Position numbers and translations under genes: made by a program
Source: Prevotella sp.
GTDB lineage: Bacteria; Bacteroidota; Bacteroidia; Bacteroidales; Bacteroidaceae
NCBI GenBank assembly: GCA_021636625.1
Contig: JAJWLX010000032.1
Location: 1 to 34,558, forward strand
DNA length: 34,558 bases
Direction of reading: 5' to 3'
Part shown: positions 23,619 to 30,442 of the stretch, piece after piece
Layout: each line of letters starts with the position of its first letter
How positions within the stretch are numbered: the stretch's first letter is position 1
The notes under the pieces: model-generated
Database searches by the model: none
Seen by the model: the letters and a program-made list of their open reading frames with translations, nothing else
What the model was told of the DNA's origin: nothing

Positions 23619-23776
23619 GTGTCATTAAGGGTCAGTGTCATTAAGGGTCATTAAGGTTTTCGGGGGCGCAAATATCTCTATAGTATAATAATAAATATTA
23701 TTTATATTATACTATGGCTCTAAATGACATTTGCTTTTTCTTAATGACCCTTAATGACACTGACCCTTAATGACAC
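23619..23776. repeat. 158-bp element with 37-bp perfect inverted repeats
   Basis: Positions 23619-23655 and 23740-23776 are exact reverse complements made of repeated GTCATTAAGGG units. The 84-base loop contains a second perfect hairpin, ATAGTATAATA (23680-23690) with TATTATACTAT (23705-23715). The form resembles a MITE-like or cruciform element; no target-site duplication is obvious. Confidence 0.85.
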
Positions 23777-24177
23777 GATAGAGCTTCTGAAAGCTATTCT
23801 TGAAGAATGTGGCGTTGATTGTATTGTGTTGATAATCAGTTTGATAGTCGTTGGTTGAACTGTTTCGTTTCCCTCGTTTAATGCTATTAAAACGCACAGA
23901 ATCTCCTTCGCTCTATCACCGCTTTCTTGCTGTTTTTATGAGAATTTTGACAAAATATATCAAGAAATTCCTTGTTTTACCCCTTTCATTCACCCTTTAA
24001 CCACTCTTATTTTTGCCTTCTGAAGGGGTGAAAAGTGCCATCGGAACCACTTTTTCTTGCTTCTAAGGGCATTTTTCTCCTCCTTTCTCTGCAAAAACAC
24101 AATCCAGTCTTTCTTGTTATTTTTGCTTGGGTAATGAGATTTTCTGTTAACAATGGAATCTGGCTATTTAGGGGATA

Positions 24178-24227
24178 AGGTCGTTAAGGTCATTAAGGTC
24201 AAGGTCATTAAGGGTCATTAAGGTTTT
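24178..24227 (+). repeat. Tandem GTCATTAAG repeats
   Basis: Five irregular copies of (A)GGTC(A/G)TTAAG occur in a row. The last 24 bases (24204-24227) are identical to 23637-23660 in the left arm of the large inverted repeat, including the trailing TTTT. Confidence 0.8.
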
Positions 24228-24315
24228 TCAATACCTTAAAAGTCCTTTACGATTTGCCATGAAAATCGCCTATGCTAAAAAGGGCGGTTTATGGGTTAAA
24301 ATCAAGCTTTTTTTC

Positions 24316-24391
24316 GGAAAAGTGTAGCTTTTAGCCCTTGTTTTCATAGGAAAAGTGTGTTTTTTATTTGGTTGTTTCGTAGGAAAAGTGT
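24316..24391. repeat. Three direct repeats at exact 33-bp spacing
   Basis: GGAAAAGTGT occurs at 24316-24325, 24349-24358 and 24382-24391. Copies 2 and 3 are extended upstream by TTCATA and TTCGTA. On the minus strand they read ACACTTTTCCTATGAA and ACACTTTTCCTACGAA. Confidence 0.8.
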
Positions 24392-24423
24392 ATTGGGGTA
24401 TGCTTGAAAAAGGGGAAAAATAT

Positions 24424-24463
24424 AATGGCAGGTTCCAAATTGATGCATCGGGAACCTGCCATT
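24424..24463 (-). terminator. Terminator of copA
   Basis: AATGGCAGGTTCC (24424-24436) and GGAACCTGCCATT (24451-24463) form a perfect 13-bp stem just past the copA stop. On the minus strand it is followed by ATATTTTTCC. Confidence 0.8.
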
Positions 24464-24473
24464 TTCTTTCATT

Positions 24474-26459
24474 TTACGCCAATCTCAGTCTCAGCGAATT
24501 AAGCACTACGCTTACGCTGGAGAAGGCCATCAGGGCACTTGCCCACATCGGGGTTATCTGGAAATCAATGCCGAAGATATGAAGGGCTCCGGCTGCCAGC
24601 GGGATGCAGATGATGTTGTAGATGAACGCCCAGAAGAGATTCTGCCAAATCATGTGAACCGTCTTCTTGCTCAGTTTTACGGCTTCCGGAAGTGCCAGGA
24701 GGTCATCGCTCATCAGCGTAATCTGCGCCACATCCATCGCCACATCTGTTCCCTTTCCTATCGCCATGCTCACGTTGGCAAGGGCCAAAGCCTGAGTGTC
24801 GTTGATTCCGTCGCCCACCATCGCTACCTGCTTGCCTTCGTCCTGAAGTTTCTTTACCAATGCCTGCTTGTCGCCAGGCAGCACCTTGCTCTGGTAATGC
24901 TTGATGCCGGCTTTCTCTGCCCAGTAGTGAGCCGCTTCCTCCTTGTCGCCACTCATCATATAGACCTCTATTCCCTTTTCCTGCAACTGCTTCATTGCTT
25001 CCTGGGCATGAGGCTTGAGGGTCTCTCTCGTCTCCAGATCCAAATCCTCCTGCTTGGTGAAATCGATGTTCTGGTTAGGAATGGTGAGAGTGCCGGTCTT
25101 GTCGATGACGAGGGCGTTGATCTTGTGGAGATTCTCCAGCGCCGACGCATCCTTGATAAGGATTTGCTTCTGCGCCGCCTTGCCTATGCCTACCATCAGG
25201 GCGGTAGGAGTAGCTAAGCCCATGGCGCATGGACAGGCGATGACCAAAACGGCTACGGCTGAGAGAATGGCCTGCGGAAGAGCTGCGTTGCCGCATATCA
25301 GCCACCACGCCAGAAAGGTGATGAGGGCGATGGCTGCCACGGCTGGAACGAAAATCAGCGCCGCCTTATCCACGATGCGCTGCACGGGCGCCTTACTGCC
25401 CTGCGCCTCCTGAACCATGCGGATGATGTGCGCCAGGGCGGTGTTCTCGCCAATCTGCTTGGCTCTCATGCGGAGCTTTCCCTGACTCGGAATGGTACCA
25501 GCCAGCACGTTGTCGCCTGCCTTTTTCATCGCCGGAGTCGGTTCGCCGCTGATCATCGCTTCATCTACATAGGCAGCATCGGGAGTCATGAAACTCTCTG
25601 CCTGGGTAACCACGCCATCCACCGGAATCTTCTCGCCGGTTCTTACCTCTATCATGTCGCCTATCTGAATGGTGGAAATCGGAACTTCCTCCATCTTGTA
25701 GTCGTTGGTGCCTTCTATCTTCTCGTAAGTCACCAGTCGGGCGGTTTTCGGCTGCATTCCCATCAGTTGTCGGATGCTGCTCGCCGTACTGTCCTTTGCC
25801 TTTTCTTCCAGGCATCTGCCGGTCAGCACGAAGGTGATGATCATCACGGAAGCATCGAAATAAGTGTGCCATTCTATGCCTCTCGCTCCCCATACCATTT
25901 CTCCGAAGAAGGTGTTGAAGGTGCTGAAAATGAAGGCAATGAGGGTGCTGAGTGCTACGAGCGAATCCATGTTTGCCGTATGATGTAGGAGCTGCTTCCA
26001 GGCGGAAACATAAAACTGTTTGCCGCAGTAGAGCAGGTTGGCGAGTGCCAGGAGCAGACAGATCTGGTTGGCGAAGGAACTCGAGTGATGAGCCGAGGCA
26101 ACGCCATCTGAAATCATATTCTGCTCCATACCCAGGGAAATCCAGCCCATGGAGAAACACATCGTCAGGATGGCGAAGAGCCAGGAGGCGAGGGTTCGGC
26201 GGCGCAGGAGAGTGAACTCACGGCGGTTGATTTCCTCCACGCTTCTGTCGTTTTCGATAACGAGGTCGTAGCCGGCGTTGCTGATTTCCCGTTTCATATC
26301 TTCCAGAGAGATAATGTCGGGGTTATAATCTACCAGGGCAGTTCGGCTCGCCAGGGAAACCGAGGCGGAGTTGATGCCTTCTAGCGACTGCAGTTTCTTT
26401 TCGACATTGGCAGAGCATACGCTGCAAGCCATGCCTATTACTGGAATTGTTTTCTTCAT
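24474..26459 (-). CDS. copA: Copper-type P1B ATPase lacking a normal N-domain
   Basis: A 661-aa heavy-metal P-type ATPase that should export Cu+ across the inner membrane. One N-terminal HMA domain carries GMACSVCS (residues 9-16). Membrane segments, the actuator motif (ISGEPTP), the CPC metal site (IACPCAMGLATP), DKTGT with Asp453 and MVGDGINDTQA are all present. The oddity is the gap from Asp453 to Asp505 of MMSGDKEEA. It is only 52 residues, against about 150 in typical CopA, and no HP (SEHP) motif or GxG ATP-binding segment is seen, so the nucleotide-binding domain is essentially absent. The frame is continuous with no sign of a frameshift. It has its own promoter (TAATTTTG at 26531-26524, minus strand). 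Confidence 0.92.
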   Translation of the reverse strand: MKKTIPVIGMACSVCSANVEKKLQSLEGINSASVSLASRTALVDYNPDIISLEDMKREISNAGYDLVIENDRSVEEINRREFTLLRRRTLASWLFAILTMCFSMGWISLGMEQNMISDGVASAHHSSSFANQICLLLALANLLYCGKQFYVSAWKQLLHHTANMDSLVALSTLIAFIFSTFNTFFGEMVWGARGIEWHTYFDASVMIITFVLTGRCLEEKAKDSTASSIRQLMGMQPKTARLVTYEKIEGTNDYKMEEVPISTIQIGDMIEVRTGEKIPVDGVVTQAESFMTPDAAYVDEAMISGEPTPAMKKAGDNVLAGTIPSQGKLRMRAKQIGENTALAHIIRMVQEAQGSKAPVQRIVDKAALIFVPAVAAIALITFLAWWLICGNAALPQAILSAVAVLVIACPCAMGLATPTALMVGIGKAAQKQILIKDASALENLHKINALVIDKTGTLTIPNQNIDFTKQEDLDLETRETLKPHAQEAMKQLQEKGIEVYMMSGDKEEAAHYWAEKAGIKHYQSKVLPGDKQALVKKLQDEGKQVAMVGDGINDTQALALANVSMAIGKGTDVAMDVAQITLMSDDLLALPEAVKLSKKTVHMIWQNLFWAFIYNIICIPLAAGALHIFGIDFQITPMWASALMAFSSVSVVLNSLRLRLA

Positions 26460-26523
26460 CTGTTTCTTATATAAATGTTCTGAAATTTATAAGCAGAAGC
26501 TTTGATATCTGCTCTTCAGCCTG

Positions 26524-26531
26524 CAAAATTA
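26524..26531 (-). promoter_or_regulatory. -7 box of copA
   Basis: TAATTTTG on the minus strand, about 65 bp before the ATG, a full match to TAnnTTTG. Confidence 0.5.
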
Positions 26532-26645
26532 CATATTATTTATGACCCCCGCAAGATTTGTGGAAGAAATATCCCGCTGGATAGATGAAAATCACTATAA
26601 TAAGGTAGATGAAAAATGTGATGATTCAGGTAGGGGAACAAAAAA

Positions 26646-26675
26646 GGCAGGTTCCAAATTGCTTTGGAATCTGCC
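26646..26675 (-). terminator. Terminator of the Hsp20 gene
   Basis: GGCAGGTTCCAAA (26646-26658) pairs with TTTGGAATCTGCC (26663-26675), with one G-T pair. On the minus strand it is followed by a run of seven T. The first 16 bases are identical to 24427-24442 in the copA terminator. Confidence 0.85.
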
Positions 26676-26696
26676 TCGATCATTTATGGGAGATGA

Positions 26697-27134
26697 TTAT
26701 TTGACTTCGATATTCTTGGTTGCCTTAGCCTCCTCCTTAGGAGCAAGCTTTGGAATCTCAACCTCAAGAACACCATCAGCTACCTTAGCTGAAATCTTCT
26801 CACGGTCAGCGTCCTCAGGGAGTGTGTAGCTCTGCTGATAGTTGCTGTAAGAGAACTCGCGGCGCAGATAGTGCTCGTGCTTATCTTCATCCTTATGTTC
26901 CATCTTGTTCTCGATAGCCACATTCAGGTTGCCATCGTTATCGATGTTGATGCGAACCCATTCCTTCTTCAGTCCAGGGGCTGCAATCTCCATCTGGTAA
27001 GCTTTCTCGGTCTCCTTTACGTTAATGGCAGGAGCGGTAGCATTCATACGTGGCATCATGTCGGTGTTGAAGAATGCATCATCAAAGAAGTTACTCAACC
27101 AATCTGAATTATTATTTCTACGTGCTAACAACAT
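26697..27134 (-). CDS. Hsp20-family small heat-shock protein
   Basis: A 145-aa small heat-shock chaperone that holds unfolding proteins in the cytosol. The alpha-crystallin domain covers about residues 35-135: INVKETEKAYQMEIAAPGLKKEWVRINIDN, the charged HKDEDKHEHYLRREFSYSNYQQSYTLPE strand pair, and ISAKVADGVLEVEIPKL, ending in the usual IEVK. The N-terminus (MLLARRNNNSDWLSNFFDDAFF) is typical of Bacteroidetes Hsp20. I chose ATG 27134 because GGAGG lies eight bases upstream (27147-27143 on the minus strand), rare in this phylum; an in-frame ATG at 27164 is the alternative. Expression is probably controlled at the inverted repeat 27339-27377, which overlaps the promoter. Confidence 0.93.
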   Translation of the reverse strand: MLLARRNNNSDWLSNFFDDAFFNTDMMPRMNATAPAINVKETEKAYQMEIAAPGLKKEWVRINIDNDGNLNVAIENKMEHKDEDKHEHYLRREFSYSNYQQSYTLPEDADREKISAKVADGVLEVEIPKLAPKEEAKATKNIEVK

Positions 27135-27338
27135 AATTAAAACCTCCAATTTTATTTTACTCATCCTCTCGGTTCCTTGCGGCTCCGTCGGGATTTCTGT
27201 TTGTTCTTTATTTATCTGTTCTTTTCGATTGCCTCTGCCTCGAAACTCCGTTGTTCTTTCGAACTCCTTCATCTTTTGGCTTCAGCTTTCACTCTTATGT
27301 TGAGCAACTTGCGTGCCAGCGTCGGATTGATGACAATA
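27135..27338 (-). other. Long leader of the Hsp20 gene
   Basis: If transcription starts near 27339, the leader is about 205 nt. I see the SD site but no clear anti-SD partner that would make an RNA thermometer. An open frame through it (47 codons) continues into hsp20 but looks fortuitous. Confidence 0.4.
27143..27147 (-). promoter_or_regulatory. Strong Shine-Dalgarno site of hsp20
   Basis: GGAGG on the minus strand, eight bases before ATG 27134. It decides the start codon and is unusual in this window. Confidence 0.7.
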
Positions 27339-27377
27339 TTGGCAGCAAAGTATAAATAATTTAAACTTTGCTGCCAA
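27339..27377 (-). promoter_or_regulatory. 13-13-13 inverted repeat over the hsp20 promoter
   Basis: TTGGCAGCAAAGT (27339-27351) and ACTTTGCTGCCAA (27365-27377) are perfect complements around 13 bases. On the minus strand one arm contains TTTG (-33 like, 27378-27375) and the other overlaps TATACTTTG (-7 like, 27354-27346). It has the same layout as CIRCE-type repressor sites but a different sequence. Confidence 0.75.
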
Positions 27378-27411
27378 AATGGGAGGCGACCTAAAAAAAC
27401 TCCCCAAAAAG

Positions 27412-27443
27412 TTTGGAAGTTATGATAATTCTGTGTATTTTTG
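27412..27443 (+). promoter_or_regulatory. Bacteroidetes-type promoter of the toxin-antitoxin pair
   Basis: TTTG (27412-27415), 20-bp spacer, TATTTTTG (27436-27443), 23 bp before the antitoxin ATG. Confidence 0.75.
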
Positions 27444-27466
27444 CAGTGTTTTAAAAGATAAATCGT

Positions 27467-27730
27467 ATGACAACATTAGCAATAAATAAATTATGGAGTT
27501 TTTTGCAGTCTTTGTCTATGACTGCGAGCAATGAACGTTGGCTTGCTGAACGTTTGTTGGAATCTGCTGATGCAAAGACTAAGCTACTTGAAGGAGAAAA
27601 AACTTCAAGCAAATGGGCTAATTATCCACTTTCTCCTGAAATTGTGGAAATGACTTTGAAAAATCGGAAGAACGTATCTGATGATATAGATGAAACTTTG
27701 TATTCTGCAATGGAGGAAAAGTACAGATGA
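27467..27730 (+). CDS. Putative antitoxin of a PIN toxin-antitoxin pair
   Basis: An 87-aa acidic protein just upstream of a PIN-domain toxin, with an ATGA overlap (stop TGA 27728-27730, next ATG 27727), the usual arrangement of an antitoxin. I do not recognise a DNA-binding fold by eye. The N-terminus (MTTLAINKLWSFLQSLS) is amphipathic, and the C-terminus contains NRKNVSDDIDETLYSAMEEKYR, a charged tail likely to bind the toxin. Lower GC and A-rich codons than neighbours suggest acquisition by transfer. Function is inferred from position. Confidence 0.8.
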   Translation: MTTLAINKLWSFLQSLSMTASNERWLAERLLESADAKTKLLEGEKTSSKWANYPLSPEIVEMTLKNRKNVSDDIDETLYSAMEEKYR

Positions 27731-28143
27731 AGGTTTTTCTAGATACTAATATCATCATTGATTTTTATGATAAGCGGGGTGAGTTTTATTATCCAGCAGC
27801 AATCATCTTTGATTTAGCGTATAAAGGCAAAATACAGTTATATGTGTCGGCAACCACTTTTGTCAATGCATTCTTCTTACTCAGAAAATCTTATCCTTCT
27901 TCTGAATTGTATCATACTATGCGAGGGCTTGCATCAATATGCGAGATAACTGATGTGAATAAAGGTATGATAAAGAAATGCTTGGAAGAAGAGAGAAAGG
28001 ATTTTGAGGATAGTGTCCAATACGAATCAGCCTTGCTTCATCAGGTGGATGTGATTATTACTAGAAACGTAAAAGATTTCAAGGGATTTGCTGATAATGT
28101 GCAGACTCCAAATGAATTCTTGGAAACAATTCTCAATAACTAA
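27727..28143 (+). CDS. PIN-domain toxin (VapC-like)
   Basis: A 138-aa PIN-domain ribonuclease, probably the toxin of a VapBC-like pair. It begins MKVFLDTNIIIDFYDKRG, with the first catalytic Asp (Asp6), and contains the acidic LEEERKDFEDSVQYESALLHQVDVIITRNVKDF stretch with the further metal-binding acids. Its length is normal. Targets of such enzymes are often tRNA or rRNA; which one applies here cannot be read. It overlaps the antitoxin by four bases, so translation is probably coupled. A strong terminator follows at 28146. Confidence 0.92.
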   Translation: MKVFLDTNIIIDFYDKRGEFYYPAAIIFDLAYKGKIQLYVSATTFVNAFFLLRKSYPSSELYHTMRGLASICEITDVNKGMIKKCLEEERKDFEDSVQYESALLHQVDVIITRNVKDFKGFADNVQTPNEFLETILNN

Positions 28144-28145
28144 CA

Positions 28146-28186
28146 GAAAAGCTCGCCAGGATTTTGATGGTCTTGGCGAGCTTTTC
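28146..28186. terminator. Bidirectional terminator
   Basis: GAAAAGCTCGCCA (28146-28158) and TGGCGAGCTTTTC (28174-28186) form a perfect 13-bp stem between the toxin stop and the minus-strand receptor stop, with A and T runs built into the arms. Confidence 0.85.
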
Positions 28187-28191
28187 TCGTT

Positions 28192-30240
28192 TTATTTCCC
28201 GAATCTGGAAGTATCTACTTCTTCATGCTGCTTGGCCTTGTAGCCGCCGAAACGATAGATGAGGGAGAGGCCTATGATTCTGCCAAAGTACATTTTGTTG
28301 ATGACGTGCTGACCTCGGTAGGTGTCGTGCAGATGGTTGTCGCCTGTCTCGAAGATGTCGTTGCAGTAGGCTTTCAGCTGGAATTTGTCATCCTTGAGTG
28401 GCTTCCAGGTGAGGGCAGCGTTGAGATAGCCTGAGGCTGGGATGTCGATGATTCCCTGGATGGCGTCGGTATGGACGGAAGCATCGAGGTTGAGAAGCAC
28501 ATGCTTGCCAAAGAGAAAAGTGCCGTTCCACTGGGCTTGACAGAACCATTTGCTGCGGTCGAATGGAAGATCATAGAAGTGGGAATTCTTGTCGTTCTGA
28601 TATACGCCAGTGAAGGTAAGGCGATTCTGCCACCAGTTGCCTATGTTGATTGGGGTTGTGAGCATCAAGCCTACCTGGTTTACATGGTCGAAGTTGACAT
28701 GCTTGTATTCCATCTCCTTCTTCTTGTCGCTCTGGTAAGGAAGCTGACGAAATTCATCTTTCGAGTTGTTGAAGAAGAGACTTGCCACGTATCTGCTGTG
28801 CAGAATGTAGGTAAGCGAGAGGCTGAGGTCTCGTGATGGCTTCAACGTCGGGTTTCCAACAATCTTTCCATATCCGCCCGCATTATAGGTGGTGAAGTTC
28901 TTCACCGACCAATAGGTAGGGTAGTCTCTGTCGCAATCCAAGTCGAATTGAATGATATGTCCTGCCTTTGGAAGATAGGTGATGGAGAGTGTCGGGAAGA
29001 GGTTCCACTCATCCCAGATTGGGGTGTGGTAATATTCTTCCATGAGCGATGCTTCCATCGTGAGTTTTTGTCCGAATGATTTGCTGGCTCCGATGTAGAA
29101 GCTCATTTGATCTTCGTTTTGAATGGTGTTGCCATCAGAAGACTTTTTGTTGTTTTCCTGCGAACTCTTGTCTCTTGATGTGGTGTAATTGATGCCGTAG
29201 TTCAAGCCCCAGTCTTTTCCTAAGTCGTGCTCCTGCTTGAGGTAAGCGTGCCATTTGTCGATTCGCTGCTGGCTTGTGATGTCGTAAATCTCATCGTAGA
29301 GACTGCTTTTCAGCCATTGTTCATCCGGTGAATTATAATAGGTGTATTCTGCTCCTGCCGAGAAGCCGGATGGGGTAGAGTAATCCAGGCGGAAATTGTG
29401 AAACTGACTCTTGGCATGGATTCTGAGAAGGGATGTGAAATCGCCATCATCCTCTGAAGTTCCTCTCGTGTTATTGAGTTGTGAGGTGTAGGCAAAGCTG
29501 AGCTGATGATCCTTTGCCAGATGATAGTTGATTCCCAGTCGGATGTTGTGGTTGAGATGGCGTTTGATATTGTCGCTATGTGTAGAGAAGGCATAGGAAG
29601 TGCCATCAGTCAAGGTGTGGGCAAACTCATTTTCATAGTAATAATATCTCTTGCCATGACCGAAGGAATAGAGCATGTCTATTTCCCATTTCTTGTTGGT
29701 GAAGAGTAAGGAGGCGCGCTCTGTGTAACTGTTGCGGTTCTGGTGGGTGTAGCCACCGAAGAACTCGCCTTGCAGGGAGTGAAAGCCTGTGTTGTGCTTC
29801 AGCAGAAGGTTGATGACTTGTCCCTTTACCTGATAGCGGGCTGGGGCTGAATAGACAACTTCAGCGTTGGCGATGCGGCTGGTAGGAATCGTTTTCAGAA
29901 GCGAATAGAGCTGCTCGCTCGTCATGGTGGTAGCCTTGCCGTCTATCATCACGGTTACGGATTGGGCGTTGAGAGTCAAGGCTTCATCTTGTTCGCTCAC
30001 GCCAGGCAGTTGCTTGATGGCTTCATAGGCATTATCCACTGGATGGTTTTTGATGAGTTGAGGCAGGTCATAGGTCAATGTCGCCCCTTTTACCTTTACG
30101 ATAGGTCGGTTGCCTTTTACCATCACATCGGGGAGGGAATGGATGATGCTGTCCATTCTCAGGGAATCATTTCTGTTGCTTTGTGCCCAGCCGGCAAGAC
30201 TGATGGCCAGACAAGCGTTTAATATAACCAATCTTTTCAT
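28192..30240 (-). CDS. TonB-dependent-receptor-like outer-membrane protein
   Basis: A 682-aa outer-membrane beta-barrel with signal peptide (MKRLVILNACLAISLAGWAQ). Residues about 30-145 are a plug domain: LPDVMVKGNRPIVKVKGATLTYDLP, AYEAIKQLPGVSEQDEALTLNAQSVTVMIDGKATTMTSEQLYSLLKTIP and IANAEVVYSAPARYQ. The rest is barrel, ending in LSLIYRFGG plus a short tail. The pattern matches OMP_b-brl_3 family receptors of Bacteroidetes. These usually begin with a carboxypeptidase-like (CarboxypepD_reg) repeat, which is absent here. The substrate is unknown; no SusD partner is adjacent. It is divergent from the two-component genes, which may regulate it. Confidence 0.88.
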   Translation of the reverse strand: MKRLVILNACLAISLAGWAQSNRNDSLRMDSIIHSLPDVMVKGNRPIVKVKGATLTYDLPQLIKNHPVDNAYEAIKQLPGVSEQDEALTLNAQSVTVMIDGKATTMTSEQLYSLLKTIPTSRIANAEVVYSAPARYQVKGQVINLLLKHNTGFHSLQGEFFGGYTHQNRNSYTERASLLFTNKKWEIDMLYSFGHGKRYYYYENEFAHTLTDGTSYAFSTHSDNIKRHLNHNIRLGINYHLAKDHQLSFAYTSQLNNTRGTSEDDGDFTSLLRIHAKSQFHNFRLDYSTPSGFSAGAEYTYYNSPDEQWLKSSLYDEIYDITSQQRIDKWHAYLKQEHDLGKDWGLNYGINYTTSRDKSSQENNKKSSDGNTIQNEDQMSFYIGASKSFGQKLTMEASLMEEYYHTPIWDEWNLFPTLSITYLPKAGHIIQFDLDCDRDYPTYWSVKNFTTYNAGGYGKIVGNPTLKPSRDLSLSLTYILHSRYVASLFFNNSKDEFRQLPYQSDKKKEMEYKHVNFDHVNQVGLMLTTPINIGNWWQNRLTFTGVYQNDKNSHFYDLPFDRSKWFCQAQWNGTFLFGKHVLLNLDASVHTDAIQGIIDIPASGYLNAALTWKPLKDDKFQLKAYCNDIFETGDNHLHDTYRGQHVINKMYFGRIIGLSLIYRFGGYKAKQHEEVDTSRFGK

Positions 30241-30302
30241 ATTCTTCTTATCGTTTTATCTTTTTATCGTTCTTTCGGGAAAAACCCTCCCGATTTCGGT
30301 TG

Positions 30303-30310
30303 CAAAAGTA
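30303..30310 (-). promoter_or_regulatory. -7 box of the receptor gene
   Basis: TACTTTTG on the minus strand, about 63 bp before the receptor ATG, within the 202-bp divergent region shared with the histidine kinase gene. Confidence 0.5.
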
Positions 30311-30429
30311 CTGTAAAAAACTCGTATCAGCAAGGAATTTTGATTATCAAGTCTTATCAGAAGTGTTATTTAGTCTTATCAAATCAGAAATAATTCCCTG
30401 AAAAGTATCTTACTTATCTTCTTTTTTAT

Positions 30430-30437
30430 TACTTTTG
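30430..30437 (+). promoter_or_regulatory. -7 box abutting the histidine kinase start codon
   Basis: TACTTTTG ends five bases before ATG 30443. Bacteroidetes transcripts normally begin a few bases after this box, so the mRNA would be leaderless or nearly so. Confidence 0.5.
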
Positions 30438-30442
30438 CAAGC

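Larger units (their letters stand above)
23190..24473. other. About 1.3-kb gene-free, repeat-rich region
   Basis: No reading frame here looks like a real gene. The region holds an orphan promoter-like box with palindromes (23346-23456), a large inverted repeat (23619-23776), a related tandem repeat (24178-24227), a 33-bp-period triple repeat (24316-24391) and the copA terminator. A short frame from about 23783 (ELLKAILEECGVD...) may be a gene fragment, but I cannot name it. The whole could be the scar of several lost mobile or accessory genes. Confidence 0.6.

Noticed and set aside
23619..24227. CRISPR array
   Set aside because: The GTCATTAAG units are short, without regular unique spacers, and arranged as inverted and tandem repeats; no cas gene is present.
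24316..24391. Plasmid-type replication origin with iterons
   Set aside because: Three copies at regular spacing are suggestive, but no initiator gene or origin features are nearby and the surroundings are chromosomal.
27135..27272. N-terminal extension of Hsp20
   Set aside because: A strong GGAGG site sits eight bases before ATG 27134, and the added residues are charged and unlike Hsp20 proteins.
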